Position numbers and translations under genes: made by a program | Shown: in pieces, positions 51,697 to 61,931 of the stretch | Position numbering within the stretch: the stretch's first letter is position 1 | Layout: every line of letters begins with the position of its first letter | Notes under the pieces: generated by a model | Seen by the model: the letters and a program-made list of their open reading frames with translations, nothing else | The model's database searches: none | Told to the model about the DNA's origin: nothing | Source: an uncultured Clostridia bacterium | Lineage (GTDB): Bacteria; Bacillota; Clostridia; Oscillospirales; Acutalibacteraceae | Assembly: GCA_944385105.1 (NCBI GenBank) | Contig: CALWVR010000007.1 | Span: forward strand, 1-64,000 | DNA length: 64,000 nt | Direction of reading: 5' to 3'

Positions 51697-53625
51697 TTGG
51701 ATAATAAGAAAACAATGAAAAAGTTACTGTTTTACATTGGGGTTCCTATACTTTTAGTAATATTTTTAATAACGATATTTAGTTCAAGAACTCAGGGAAC
51801 GGACTATTATTCTGATATAATAAAATATTTTAAAGACCAAAAAGTAACAGAATATAGTATGAACCTTGGTACTGGTGAAATGGAGTTAAAGCTAGATGAT
51901 GGGAATGAGATAAATTATATAGCTCCAAGTGTATCATGGGTTAGAGAAGACATAAAAGAATATATTGATGAATATGATAAAAACCACCCTGATGCACAAA
52001 TGAAACAGAAGCTTATAAGAGCGAGTGAAAATTCTTGGTGGTCAACAATTCTGTTGGATGCTGTTGTATTTATAGGCTTGGGTCTTATTTCTTGGATGTT
52101 TGTTAAGAAGGCTTTATCTGGCTTTGGAGACGGTGGAAAGACAATGACTTTCGGCAAAGCTAAAATAAAGAATATATCTGATGAAAAAAGAAAAACTACT
52201 TTTGCGGATGTAGCTGGAGCAGATGAAGAGAAGGAGGAACTCAAGGAACTTGTAGAATTTTTAAAAAATCCACAAAAGTATAACGAATTGGGTGCAAGAA
52301 TACCCAAGGGAGTATTATTGGTTGGCCCTCCTGGTACAGGAAAGACTTTATTAGCTCGAGCTGTAGCAGGGGAAGCTGGAGTGCCATTTTTCTCTATATC
52401 AGGTTCGGACTTTGTTGAGATGTTTGTTGGTGTTGGAGCTTCGCGTGTTAGAGACTTATTTGACCAGGCAAAGAAAAACTCACCATGTATTGTATTTATA
52501 GATGAAATAGATGCTGTAGGACGCCAGAGAGGAACGGGTCTTGGAGGAGGCCATGATGAAAGAGAACAAACGTTAAACCAGTTACTTGTTGAGATGGATG
52601 GATTTGGAGCAAATGAGGGTGTAATTATGATAGCAGCTACTAACCGTCCAGACGTTTTAGACCCTGCATTAATGAGACCAGGTCGTTTTGATAGGCAGGT
52701 TATGGTAGGCTATCCTGATATTAAAGGAAGAGAGGAAATTCTAAAGGTACATTCAAAAGGAAAACCTTTTGCACCTGATGTTGAACTTAAAACTATAGCT
52801 CAATCCACTGCAGGATTTACAGGTGCTGACCTTGAGAATTTACTAAATGAGGCTGCCCTTTTAGCAGCGAGGAAGAATTCAAGAGCGATTACGATGAAAG
52901 AGATAGAAGACGCTACTATTAAGGTGGTAGTAGGAGCAGAAAAGAAATCGCGTGTTATGAGCGAAAAAGAGAAAAAATTAACAGCTTATCATGAAGCAGG
53001 GCATGCTGTTGTAACTTATTACTGCCCTACTCAAGATGAGGTTCATCAAATTTCCATTATTCCTAGAGGAATGGCTGGAGGATATACTATGTCATTGCCT
53101 ACAGAGGATAGAAGTTATAGATCAAAGACTGAAATGGAAGAGAATATAAACGTTCTACTAGGAGGACGAGTAGCAGAAGCCTTAATAATAGGAGATATTT
53201 CCACAGGAGCTTCAAATGATATAAAGAGAGCTACTGAAATAGCTAACGCTATGGTTAGGAAATATGGAATGAGTAGTCTACTAGGTCCTATAGCGTATGG
53301 ATCAGACAATGACGAAGTATTTATAGGAAGAGATATTGGGCACATGAAGGACTATTCTGAACAAACGGCTGCTCAAATTGACTCTGAAATAAAAAGAATA
53401 ATCTCAAATGGATATGCCGGAACGGAGAAGATTTTAAAAGAAAATATTAGTAAGCTACATGAGGTTGCGAAATTTTTATTTGAAAATGAAAAAATGAGTG
53501 CTGATGAATTTAGAGAAGTAATGGATCCAGATTCAGTTAAAAATATATTAGATAAAGATCAACCTCTGCAGGAATTTAATATTGATAAAGCTAGAGTAAA
53601 TAATGAAGAAGATTTCTTGGAATAA
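51697..53625 (+). CDS. ftsH: ATP-dependent zinc metalloprotease FtsH
   Basis: A 642-residue membrane AAA+ protease. Helices lie at about residues 9-27 and 116-134, flanking an extracytoplasmic domain. The AAA module has [20 protein letters not shown], Walker [17 protein letters not shown], and the second region [20 protein letters not shown]. The M41 peptidase has [13 protein letters not shown] (HExxH) with the distal acidic ligand in the [10 protein letters not shown] region. It degrades misassembled membrane proteins. The start is TTG 51697, behind GAGG. It ends the operon at a clear terminator. Confidence 0.97.
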   Translation: MDNKKTMKKLLFYIGVPILLVIFLITIFSSRTQGTDYYSDIIKYFKDQKVTEYSMNLGTGEMELKLDDGNEINYIAPSVSWVREDIKEYIDEYDKNHPDAQMKQKLIRASENSWWSTILLDAVVFIGLGLISWMFVKKALSGFGDGGKTMTFGKAKIKNISDEKRKTTFADVAGADEEKEELKELVEFLKNPQKYNELGARIPKGVLLVGPPGTGKTLLARAVAGEAGVPFFSISGSDFVEMFVGVGASRVRDLFDQAKKNSPCIVFIDEIDAVGRQRGTGLGGGHDEREQTLNQLLVEMDGFGANEGVIMIAATNRPDVLDPALMRPGRFDRQVMVGYPDIKGREEILKVHSKGKPFAPDVELKTIAQSTAGFTGADLENLLNEAALLAARKNSRAITMKEIEDATIKVVVGAEKKSRVMSEKEKKLTAYHEAGHAVVTYYCPTQDEVHQISIIPRGMAGGYTMSLPTEDRSYRSKTEMEENINVLLGGRVAEALIIGDISTGASNDIKRATEIANAMVRKYGMSSLLGPIAYGSDNDEVFIGRDIGHMKDYSEQTAAQIDSEIKRIISNGYAGTEKILKENISKLHEVAKFLFENEKMSADEFREVMDPDSVKNILDKDQPLQEFNIDKARVNNEEDFLE

Positions 53626-53657
53626 AAAGGGGAACGCCTAATAAGCGTTCTCTTTTG
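53625..53657 (+). terminator. Terminator of ftsH
   Basis: A-rich GGGGAACGC (ending 53637) pairs with GCGTTCTC (53645-53652), followed by TTTT. Confidence 0.82.
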
Positions 53658-53762
53658 AGTTTAAAGAATAAAAAGAATTTTTATGTTTAATTTTACTTGA
53701 CATTTGATAATATATTGGAGTAGGATTATATACTGTTAAGTTAGATTATATGGAGGAAGATT

Positions 53763-55745
53763 ATGAAGTCAAAAATTTCAAATTATGGAAATGATAGTAT
53801 ATCTTCCCTAAAAGGAGCAGATAGGGTAAGAAAAAGGCCGGCAGTTATATTTGGCTCAGATAGCTTAGAGGGATGTCAACACTCTATCTTTGAGATAATT
53901 TCTAACTCTATAGATGAAGCTAGAGAAGGATACGGTGATACAATATCTGTGACTTTGTTTGAAGATTACTCCATAGAAATAGAAGATCATGGGAGAGGAA
54001 TACCGGTTGACTATAACAAAAATGAAAATAAGTATAATTGGGAATTAGTATTTTGTGAGCTATATGCTGGAGGAAAATATAATAATGATGAATCTGAAAG
54101 CTATGAATACTCGTTAGGGCTTAATGGTTTGGGTTTATGTTCTACCCAGTATTCTTCTGAGTATATGGATGTAGAGATAAAGAGAGATGGATTTCTATAT
54201 ACATTACACTTTGAGAAGGGAGAAAATGTAGGAGGACTAAAAAAAGAACCATATAATAAAGCCGATACAGGTACTAAAATACGCTGGAAACCAGACTTAG
54301 ATGTATTTACCGATATAGCAGTAGACCCCAATTATTTTATGGATATGATTAAACGACAAGCAATAGTAAATGCAGGATTAAGGTTTATACTTAAGGTACA
54401 AAAGGATAGTGAGTTTGAAACTAGAGAGTTTAGATATGAAAATGGAATAGTTGATCACGTTAATGAATTAGTAGGAGAAGATGCTTTGACACCAGTACAA
54501 TTCTGGACTGCCGAAAAAAAGGTTAGGGATAGAGAAGATAAACCTTATTATAAAACTAAAATTAATGTTGCTTTTGCTTTTTCTAATAAAATTAGTGTAT
54601 CTGAATATTATCATAATTCGAGCTGGCTTGAGTATGGCGGAGCTCCAGAAAAGGCTGTAAGGAATGCATTTGTATATCAGATAGATTCTTACATTAAACA
54701 GAACAATAAGTATAATAAAAACGAGAGTAAAATTACTTATGCTGATGTTGAAGACTGCTTAGTTATAGTTATATCATCATTTTCTAATGTCACTTCTTAT
54801 GAAAATCAGACGAAAAAGTCGATAACGAATAAGGGAATACAAAGTGCCATGGTTGAACTATTTAGACATAATTTAGAAGTCTATTTTATAGAGAATCCAA
54901 TGGAAGCTGATAAAATAGCATCTCAGGTTCTTATAAATAAAAGAAGCCGTGAGGATGCTGAAAAAACTAGACTTAATATAAAAAAGAAGTTGACTAGTAA
55001 CATGGATGTTACTAGTAGAGTTGCTAAATTTGTTGATTGCCGCAGTAAAGATGTAAATGAAAGAGAATTATTTATAGTTGAAGGAGATTCTGCGCTTGGT
55101 GCTTGTAAACAGGCTAGAGATCCGAACTTTCAAGCTATTATTCCAATAAGAGGTAAGATACTTAACTGTTTAAAGTCTGACTATGGTAAGATATTTAAGA
55201 ACGATATCATTACTGATTTGATAAAAGTTTTAGGGTGTGGAGTGCAAATAAAGTCAAAATCTAATAAAGACTTAGCTGAATTTGATTTAGGGCAACTGAG
55301 ATGGAGCAAAATAATACTTTGTACAGATGCTGATGTTGATGGATTTCAAATAAGAACTTTGCTTTTAACAATGCTTTATAGACTTACACCGGAGTTAATA
55401 AATGTAGGAAAAGTTTTCATAGCAGAATCGCCACTTTATGAAATAAATACTAAATCAGACACGTATTTTGCCTATACAGAACAAGAAAAAGATAAATTTT
55501 TAAATAAAATAGGGAATGAAAAGTATACTATTCAAAGATCTAAAGGACTTGGAGAAAATGAGCCTGATATGATGAATCTTACTACCATGAACCCCAAAAC
55601 AAGGCGTCTTATAAAAGTAATGCCGCAAGAAGCAAAGATTACGTCACAGATGTTTGATGTACTCTTAGGAGATAATATCTCGGGCAGGAAAAAATTTATT
55701 ATTGAAAAAGGACATCTTTATATTGATGCAGCTGATATAAGCTAG
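53763..55745 (+). CDS. Type IIA topoisomerase subunit B (ParE/GyrB-like), divergent ATPase
   Basis: A 660-residue protein with a GHKL ATPase (FEIISNSIDEAREGYGD with the N-box, EIEDHGRGIPVD), a transducer domain, and a TOPRIM domain (FIVEGDSALGACKQARD with E440; DADVDGFQIRTLLLTML with the 522-526 acidic triad). The second glycine loop reads SLGLNGLGLC (residues 117-125) where GyrB and ParE have GGLHGVG, and the TOPRIM DGSHIR is DGFQIR. It therefore belongs to a divergent branch, and I do not call it gyrase or topo IV with confidence. The DNA-cleaving partner follows 25 bases later. Confidence 0.85.
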   Translation: MKSKISNYGNDSISSLKGADRVRKRPAVIFGSDSLEGCQHSIFEIISNSIDEAREGYGDTISVTLFEDYSIEIEDHGRGIPVDYNKNENKYNWELVFCELYAGGKYNNDESESYEYSLGLNGLGLCSTQYSSEYMDVEIKRDGFLYTLHFEKGENVGGLKKEPYNKADTGTKIRWKPDLDVFTDIAVDPNYFMDMIKRQAIVNAGLRFILKVQKDSEFETREFRYENGIVDHVNELVGEDALTPVQFWTAEKKVRDREDKPYYKTKINVAFAFSNKISVSEYYHNSSWLEYGGAPEKAVRNAFVYQIDSYIKQNNKYNKNESKITYADVEDCLVIVISSFSNVTSYENQTKKSITNKGIQSAMVELFRHNLEVYFIENPMEADKIASQVLINKRSREDAEKTRLNIKKKLTSNMDVTSRVAKFVDCRSKDVNERELFIVEGDSALGACKQARDPNFQAIIPIRGKILNCLKSDYGKIFKNDIITDLIKVLGCGVQIKSKSNKDLAEFDLGQLRWSKIILCTDADVDGFQIRTLLLTMLYRLTPELINVGKVFIAESPLYEINTKSDTYFAYTEQEKDKFLNKIGNEKYTIQRSKGLGENEPDMMNLTTMNPKTRRLIKVMPQEAKITSQMFDVLLGDNISGRKKFIIEKGHLYIDAADIS

Positions 55746-55770
55746 GTTCAAAAAGAAAGGAGTGGATTTT

Positions 55771-58008
55771 ATGTCAGCGAGGAAACGCAGGGAACTTAAA
55801 AGAGACAATATTCCGAAAAGTCATGGGATAATAGATGGGGCGGGTGAAATAGTAGAACAAAAGATAGCAAGCACGCTTGAAAAAAATTATATGCCTTATG
55901 CAATGAGCGTTATATTATCTAGAGCTATACCGCAAATAGATGGCTTTAAACCCTCACATAGGAAGCTTTTATATACAATGTATAAAATGGGCCTTTTAGG
56001 GTCAGCAAGGACAAAATCAGCAAATATTGTTGGACAGACCATGAAATTAAATCCCCATGGGGATAGTGCTATTTATGATACAATGGTGCGTCTTAGCAGA
56101 GGGTATGAAGCGTTGCTGCACCCTTATGTGGATTCAAAAGGTAATTTCGGTAAATTTTATTCCAGGGATATGGCTTGTGCTGCATCGAGATATACAGAGG
56201 CTAGACTTGATGATATATGCGAAGAGCTGTTTCGAGACATAGACAAAAAAACGGTAGACTTTGTTGATAACTATGATAATACTTTAAAAGAACCAACTTT
56301 GCTCCCTACGACATTCCCTTCCATTTTGGTTAATGCAAATACGGGAATAGCAGTAGGAATGGCAAGCTCCATATGTCCATTTAATTTAAGAGAGGTTTGT
56401 AAAGCTACAATAAAGGTTTTAAAAAATCCAGAGTATGATATAAGAAAAATACTTTTAGCTCCAGATTTTCCTGGTGGAGGAATATTAGTATATAATGAAA
56501 AGGCAATAAAAGAGATTTATAAAACAGGCAAAGGCAGCATAAAGATTAGATCTAGATATACTTATGATAAAGAGAGCAATTGCATAGATATAATAGGAAT
56601 ACCACCTACTACCACGGCGGAATCAATTATTGATAAGATAATTGAATTGATTAAAAAAAATAGTATACGAGAGATTGCTGATGTAAGAGATGAAACAGGT
56701 ATAAATGGACTTAAGATTACAATAGACCTCAAAAGAAATGTTGATCCAGACAAATTAATGCAAAGATTATATAAGCTTACTCCTCTGGAAGACACTTTCT
56801 CATGCAATTTTAATGTACTTGTGTCAGAGACGCCTAAAGTTATGGGTGTTAAAGAACTTATTTCAGAATGGATTAATTTTAGAATAGGCTGTATAAAAAG
56901 AAGAACAATTTTTGATCTTAATAAAAAGCAAGATAAGCTTCACTTGTTGTCGGGACTAAAGAAAATATTATTAGATATTGATAAAGCTGTGGAGATAATA
57001 AGGAATACTCGAGAAGAAATTGAGGTTGTTCCGAACTTAATGAGCGGTTTTGATATAGATGAAGTACAAGCTACTTACGTGGCTGAAATTAAATTACGTC
57101 ATCTTAATAGAGAGTATATAATTAGGAGAACAGATGAAATACAAAAATTATCAGATGATATCAAAATATTAAAGAATATTTTGGATGATGAGTCTAAAAT
57201 AAAAGAGATAATAGAGAATGAACTAGAAGACGTATCAGAGAAATATGGTCAGCCAAGAAGGACAATGTTAATTTATCAAGATGAAATAGTAGAAGACATA
57301 GAAGAGAAAGTAGAAGATTATCCTGTTAATTTATTTTTCACACATAATTTTTACTTTAAAAAGATAACTCCTCAATCATTAAGGATGAACAGTGATCAGA
57401 AGCTTAAAGATGGAGATAAAATTCTTGAACATGTGGAAACAAGTAATACATCGGAGGTATTATTTTTTACGGATAAATGTCAAGTTTATAAGGCAAAAGT
57501 TTCAGAATTTCCAGATAGTAAGTCTAGTTTGCTCGGCGAGTATATTCCTGCTAAACTGAACATGGATGATGATGAGATGATTTTATACATGGCAGTTACT
57601 AAAGACTACAACGGAAGTATGCTATTTTTCTTTGAAAATGGAAAGGTCTCTAAGGTTTCTATGGAAGCCTATAAGACTAAGACTAATAGAAGAAAGCTTG
57701 TTAATGCTTATTCTAACAAATCAAAAATAGTAAATATTATCTACTCAAAGGAATCTGAGGATATTCTCTTAATTTCCTCGGCCAATAGGATGATCTTACT
57801 GAATACTGAACTACTGCAAAATAAAACGACAAAAACAACTCAGGGAGTAGCAGTTATGAGTCTTAGAAAGGGCCATAGATTAGTTATAGCAAGAAGGTAT
57901 ATTCAAGGAGAGCTCTTAAATCATTCAAGATACAGGCCTAAAAATTTACCTGCTGTAGGAACACTGCCACAAAAGCAAGAGAAACAAGTTTCCCAACTGA
58001 CATTTTAA
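55771..58008 (+). CDS. Type IIA topoisomerase subunit A (ParC/GyrA-like)
   Basis: A 745-residue breakage-reunion subunit. The entry YMPYAMSVILSRAIPQIDGF and the quinolone-region NPHGDSAIYDTMVRLSR are typical. The catalytic tyrosine is Y141 in CAASRYTEARL, but the usual GDxAAAMRYTEAR context is changed to YSRDMACAASRYTEAR. The tower and coiled-coil gate follow. The C-terminal region (about 500-720) keeps beta-pinwheel-like strands such as EVLFFTDKCQVYKAKVSEF and GSMLFFFENGKVSKV, but no clear GyrA box (QRRGGKG). That favours a topo IV-like decatenase. GGAGTG precedes ATG 55771. Confidence 0.85.
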   Translation: MSARKRRELKRDNIPKSHGIIDGAGEIVEQKIASTLEKNYMPYAMSVILSRAIPQIDGFKPSHRKLLYTMYKMGLLGSARTKSANIVGQTMKLNPHGDSAIYDTMVRLSRGYEALLHPYVDSKGNFGKFYSRDMACAASRYTEARLDDICEELFRDIDKKTVDFVDNYDNTLKEPTLLPTTFPSILVNANTGIAVGMASSICPFNLREVCKATIKVLKNPEYDIRKILLAPDFPGGGILVYNEKAIKEIYKTGKGSIKIRSRYTYDKESNCIDIIGIPPTTTAESIIDKIIELIKKNSIREIADVRDETGINGLKITIDLKRNVDPDKLMQRLYKLTPLEDTFSCNFNVLVSETPKVMGVKELISEWINFRIGCIKRRTIFDLNKKQDKLHLLSGLKKILLDIDKAVEIIRNTREEIEVVPNLMSGFDIDEVQATYVAEIKLRHLNREYIIRRTDEIQKLSDDIKILKNILDDESKIKEIIENELEDVSEKYGQPRRTMLIYQDEIVEDIEEKVEDYPVNLFFTHNFYFKKITPQSLRMNSDQKLKDGDKILEHVETSNTSEVLFFTDKCQVYKAKVSEFPDSKSSLLGEYIPAKLNMDDDEMILYMAVTKDYNGSMLFFFENGKVSKVSMEAYKTKTNRRKLVNAYSNKSKIVNIIYSKESEDILLISSANRMILLNTELLQNKTTKTTQGVAVMSLRKGHRLVIARRYIQGELLNHSRYRPKNLPAVGTLPQKQEKQVSQLTF

Positions 58009-58012
58009 TTAA

Positions 58013-58048
58013 ATAGCCACAGTTAATTTTGTGATTAACTGTGGCTAT
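58013..58048. terminator. Bidirectional terminator between the topoisomerase and ptsI genes
   Basis: ATAGCCACAGTTAAT (58013-58027) pairs perfectly with ATTAACTGTGGCTAT (58034-58048), with T-rich flanks on both strands. Confidence 0.9.
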
Positions 58049-58057
58049 CATTATTTT

Positions 58058-59773
58058 TTATATTTTAAGTAATGCTTTTTCTACAGCTATTTCGTCTTCC
58101 AAATTTAAGATACTCTGAGATATCTTACTCATTTTAGAATAATTTATGTTTAGTATTTTTTCTTTTATATCCAATAAAAGATTTGGTGAAACAGAAAAAC
58201 TTTTAATTCCTAAGCCGATAAGAACAGGAAGCATTAATGAATTAGAGGCCATTTCTCCACATAGGCAGCAAGGAATATTATTTTCTTTAGCCACTTTTAC
58301 CGTATTGGCAATTAATCTTAAGACAGAAGGATGATATGGAGAGTAAAGCTCAGAAACTAAACTATTATTTCTATCAACAGCAGCCGTATATTGTATTAGG
58401 TCGTTAGTACCAATGCTAAAGAAATCACACTCCTTAGCAAATGTATCTGCCATTATAGCGCATGCAGGAGTTTCAATCATTATACCTACTTTGATAGATT
58501 TGTTGAATGTAATACCTTCATTTAAAAGTTCAAATTTCGCTTCTTCTATAATATTCTTAGAGGAACGAAGCTCATGTATAGAAGAAATCATAGGAAGTAG
58601 AATTTTAATATTTTTATTTTGATTTGCTCTTAAAATAGCTCGTATTTGAGTTTTAAATATATCCGGCCTTTTTAAACATATACGTATACCTCTATAACCT
58701 AAAGAGGGATTAGATTCATTAAGTACACTTAACCCATTTTTAAATTTATCTCCACCAATGTCGATAGTGCGTATGGTTACGTCCTTATTATCTACAAATT
58801 CAGAAATATCTGAATAAATATTATACTGTTCATCTTCAGTTGGAAGATAAGGTCTATTTAAAAATATTAGTTCACTTCTGAAAAGCCCTATACCTTCTGC
58901 GCTATTCTCTTTAGACTTTTTTGCTTCAACTGGACTGGAAACATTTGCATACAATTTTATTCTCCTATTGTCCAATGTATGGCAATCTTTATTTTTAAAT
59001 GCTTTTAGTTTATTTTTGTTTAAAATGTATAAAGAATGAATAGACTTATAATGAAGGAGCTCACTATTACTTGGATTTATAACAATTTCCCCCTTTTCTC
59101 CATCAAGAAGAATTGTATCACCATCGTTGATTAGTTTTAAAGCATTCTTAACATTAAATATACTAGGGATTTCAAGTGATCTTGCTATTATGGATGCATG
59201 AGAGTTTTTACCACCTATTTGAGATACAATACCATTTACACTTGAAAAGTCTAATTGTAAGGAATCAGAGAGAGTAAAGTCTTTCGTTATAATTATAGTG
59301 TCTTTGTTAAGATTACTTATATTTTTTATTTTTATATTCATTAACTTACGAAGAAGCCTATCTCGTATATCTAACAAATCAAACGCACGTTCTTTTATGT
59401 ATTCCGACTCTATTAATTCAAAATTTTTTATGATGATATTGAAACCATTGTTTACAGCAGATTCAGCATTAAGCTGTTTTTCCTCAATCAAATGTATTAT
59501 TTCAGATGAAATCTTTTTATCATCTATAATCATTAAGTAAGCATTTAGTATATCAATTTTTGTTTTATTAAAACTATTTTTGGAATTAGCAATCATTGAT
59601 TTTGTCTCGTTTTTTACACTTTCAAGTGCCTCTAAAAAACGATATTTTTCTTTACTTACATCACATGCTTTAGCTTTAGGAATAATAATATTTTCTCTTT
59701 TTAAAATTATTGATTTACCTATTCCAATTCCAGGAGAAACGCCAAGGCCGGTTAATACTGTAGTATTTGACAT
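58058..59773 (-). CDS. ptsI: Phosphoenolpyruvate--protein phosphotransferase (PTS enzyme I)
   Basis: A 571-residue enzyme I of normal length. The N-terminal GLGVSPGIGIGKSIIL leads to the HPr-binding helices. The phosphohistidine is H192 in IGGKNSHASIIARS. The PEP-binding barrel has EGIGLFRSELIFLNR, TIRTIDIGGDKF, GYRGIRICL, IMIETPACAIMAD, FFSIGTNDLIQYT and the catalytic cysteine in LCGEMASN. It passes phosphate from PEP to HPr. The start is ATG 59773, with GGAGG 8 bases upstream. No HPr or enzyme II gene is in the window, so sugar specificity is unknown. Confidence 0.94.
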   Translation of the reverse strand: MSNTTVLTGLGVSPGIGIGKSIILKRENIIIPKAKACDVSKEKYRFLEALESVKNETKSMIANSKNSFNKTKIDILNAYLMIIDDKKISSEIIHLIEEKQLNAESAVNNGFNIIIKNFELIESEYIKERAFDLLDIRDRLLRKLMNIKIKNISNLNKDTIIITKDFTLSDSLQLDFSSVNGIVSQIGGKNSHASIIARSLEIPSIFNVKNALKLINDGDTILLDGEKGEIVINPSNSELLHYKSIHSLYILNKNKLKAFKNKDCHTLDNRRIKLYANVSSPVEAKKSKENSAEGIGLFRSELIFLNRPYLPTEDEQYNIYSDISEFVDNKDVTIRTIDIGGDKFKNGLSVLNESNPSLGYRGIRICLKRPDIFKTQIRAILRANQNKNIKILLPMISSIHELRSSKNIIEEAKFELLNEGITFNKSIKVGIMIETPACAIMADTFAKECDFFSIGTNDLIQYTAAVDRNNSLVSELYSPYHPSVLRLIANTVKVAKENNIPCCLCGEMASNSLMLPVLIGLGIKSFSVSPNLLLDIKEKILNINYSKMSKISQSILNLEDEIAVEKALLKI

Positions 59774-59825
59774 TTTAGGGACCTCCATTTTATATTTTAT
59801 AGGCATTATAGTAGACGAAAAAAGC

Positions 59826-61157
59826 TTATTTGTAACGTATGTGCATTTTACGTTTACTTCTTCTTTTATTTTTTTTATTATAATTAAATGTTAAAATAAT
59901 ATATAAAATGATTAAAGATATAGCTAGAAATAAAGATATTTTAAACCATATTGAACTTATTACGTTACCTATAAAATCAATTGAAAATAATATCCAATTA
60001 CGTTCAATATCTTCACTTGCAACTAAATCAACTTTAGCCAACTCCACATTAGCATACTTTAATGTAGCAGTACCTATTTTCTGCCCAGCTTTAATGGGAG
60101 CCTTAACAAACTCAGGCTTTTCTACTTGAATGTCTACGCTTGAAGAACTTACTTCTTTTGGAAGTAGTGCCGAAAAATCATCAGCTGGAACTAACATTAA
60201 TGTATCTCTATTACTTGCAAGTTTAACATTAACTTCTCCAACCATATTCTTTCTATTTAAAATAGGCTTTATTTGTAGCGTAGAAAATGCCCATTTATAT
60301 AATTCTTTAGAATCTAACATAGCATAATTATCCTGTATTTTATTACCATTGGCATCTTTAGTTGGTGCACCAAGGGCAACACATAGATAAGTATATCCAT
60401 TATTTACGGCGGAAGAAACAAGACATTGCCCCGCCTCATCTGTATGACCAGTTTTAATTCCTTTTGCTGGAGCATAATAATATTTACCTCCACGAGAAAG
60501 GTCAATCATACTATTTGTTGTTACTAATGGGTACTTGTCTTCTCCCATAATATAAGATGTAGACATAGAAGTTATTTCTATAAAGTATGGAAGAGTCATA
60601 GCGTACTCAGTTATCAGTGCCATATCTGATGCGGTAGTATAATGATTTTCATCATGAAGACCATGTGGATTCATAAAATGAGTATTATTGCAACCCAGAG
60701 ATTTGGCTTTATCATTCATCAAGTCAACAAATTTGCTTATATTTCCTTCACCGACAAAATCTGCAAGAACTATTGCAGCATCATTTCCGGACTTTATCAT
60801 AAGACAATGTAAAAGTTGACGAATAGAAAGCTGATCATTTGCTTTAATTCCTGAGACGGAACTTCCAGTTCCTAAAAGAGACTTAATAAGATCATCTTTA
60901 ATAGTGATTATAGTATTATCTATATCATCAACATTTTCAATTACTATGACGTAAGTCATAATTTTTGTTAATGACGCAGGGTACATTCTTTTGTCTCCAT
61001 TTTTGTTAAAAGCTATAGTATTAGTATCTACATTTACTAAATAAAGAGCTTCGCAAGTAGGAGTAAAATTGAGACTAAAATTAGATGCAAATGCAGAGCT
61101 CAGCGAGCTTATCAAAACTAATAAGAATAAAAGAAAAGAAATAAACTTTTTTACCAT
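59826..61157 (-). CDS. D-alanyl-D-alanine carboxypeptidase (DacF-like, S11 family)
   Basis: A 443-residue exported enzyme. A Sec signal peptide (KKFISFLLFLLVLISSLSSAFA) ends near residue 24. Penicillin-binding motifs are S62-x-x-K65 in PASLTKIMT, SGN in MIKSGNDAAI, and KTGHT in GIKTGHTDEA. The PBP5_C-like domain spans about 280-380, and then a membrane helix (about 405-425) and a strongly basic tail (KKNKRRSKRK) anchor it. It trims stem peptides of peptidoglycan; DacF in Bacillus acts in spore cortex. Here vegetative or sporulation use is undecided. Confidence 0.92.
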   Translation of the reverse strand: MVKKFISFLLFLLVLISSLSSAFASNFSLNFTPTCEALYLVNVDTNTIAFNKNGDKRMYPASLTKIMTYVIVIENVDDIDNTIITIKDDLIKSLLGTGSSVSGIKANDQLSIRQLLHCLMIKSGNDAAIVLADFVGEGNISKFVDLMNDKAKSLGCNNTHFMNPHGLHDENHYTTASDMALITEYAMTLPYFIEITSMSTSYIMGEDKYPLVTTNSMIDLSRGGKYYYAPAKGIKTGHTDEAGQCLVSSAVNNGYTYLCVALGAPTKDANGNKIQDNYAMLDSKELYKWAFSTLQIKPILNRKNMVGEVNVKLASNRDTLMLVPADDFSALLPKEVSSSSVDIQVEKPEFVKAPIKAGQKIGTATLKYANVELAKVDLVASEDIERNWILFSIDFIGNVISSIWFKISLFLAISLIILYIILTFNYNKKNKRRSKRKMHIRYK

Positions 61158-61256
61158 GGAAAAAATTCTCCCTATGTGTTATTATAAGCTTATTATACAT
61201 TATGTTTTTTATAATATCAATGTCTTATATAATCTAATTTCAGGAGGTAATTTCAT

Positions 61257-61922
61257 TTGATATATGTAACGGGAGATGTACATGCAGATATATCAAGATT
61301 TAACGTAAAGTGCTTAAAAAAGAATGATACTTTAATTATTTGCGGAGATTTTGGATTTATATGGCATGGTGATAGGAGCGAGGAAAAAATTTTAAAACGT
61401 ATTGGAAAACTACCGTTTTATACTTTGTTTGTTGATGGTACGCATGAAAATTTTGATCTTTTAAAGCAATATAAACTTGTTCCGTTTGCAGGATCGACTG
61501 CTAGAAATATAGATGGTAAACTTTTTCATCTAACTCGTGGAAATATTTATGAAATAGAAGGCAAAAGAATATTTGCGTTTGGTGGAGGAGAAAGCTACGA
61601 TAAAGAACTTAGGAAAATATATGATAAATATTGGAGCGAAGAGTTACCTTTAATATCTGAAATGAAATATGCAGTTAATAATTTAAATATGGTAGGAAGA
61701 AAAGTAGACTATATAATAACGCATGAACCTACATCTAGAGTTAAGGAGCTACTTAATTTAAAACATACTAATATGAATTCTCTAAATAAATTTTTTGATG
61801 AACTTTCGGAGAATGTAGAATATGATATGTGGTACTTTGGAAGTATGCATAAGGACAAACAGATTTCATTTAAACAACGAGCAATATTTTCAGATGTGAT
61901 TCCAATAAATAGTAAAGGGTAG
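61257..61922 (+). CDS. Metallophosphoesterase
   Basis: A 221-residue calcineurin-like phosphoesterase. Metal motifs: VTGDVHADISRF (D-x-H), LIICGDFGFIW (GD), VDGTHENFD (GxHE where GNHE is usual), IITHEPTS, and the final FGSMHKD (GxMH/GHxH position). It stands directly before sbcD, itself a metallophosphoesterase, with an AGGAGG site and a TTG start. The substrate is unknown; it could be a nucleotide or a phosphoprotein. The 100 bases upstream separate it from the divergent carboxypeptidase gene. Confidence 0.82.
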   Translation: MIYVTGDVHADISRFNVKCLKKNDTLIICGDFGFIWHGDRSEEKILKRIGKLPFYTLFVDGTHENFDLLKQYKLVPFAGSTARNIDGKLFHLTRGNIYEIEGKRIFAFGGGESYDKELRKIYDKYWSEELPLISEMKYAVNNLNMVGRKVDYIITHEPTSRVKELLNLKHTNMNSLNKFFDELSENVEYDMWYFGSMHKDKQISFKQRAIFSDVIPINSKG

Positions 61923-61931
61923 ATGTTTTAA

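Noticed and set aside
53699..53735. A promoter TTGACA at 53699 for the topoisomerase pair
   Set aside because: The -35 is perfect, but no acceptable -10 lies 16-19 bases away. TATATA/TATACT occur only at spacings that need a different, weaker -35, so I did not list it.
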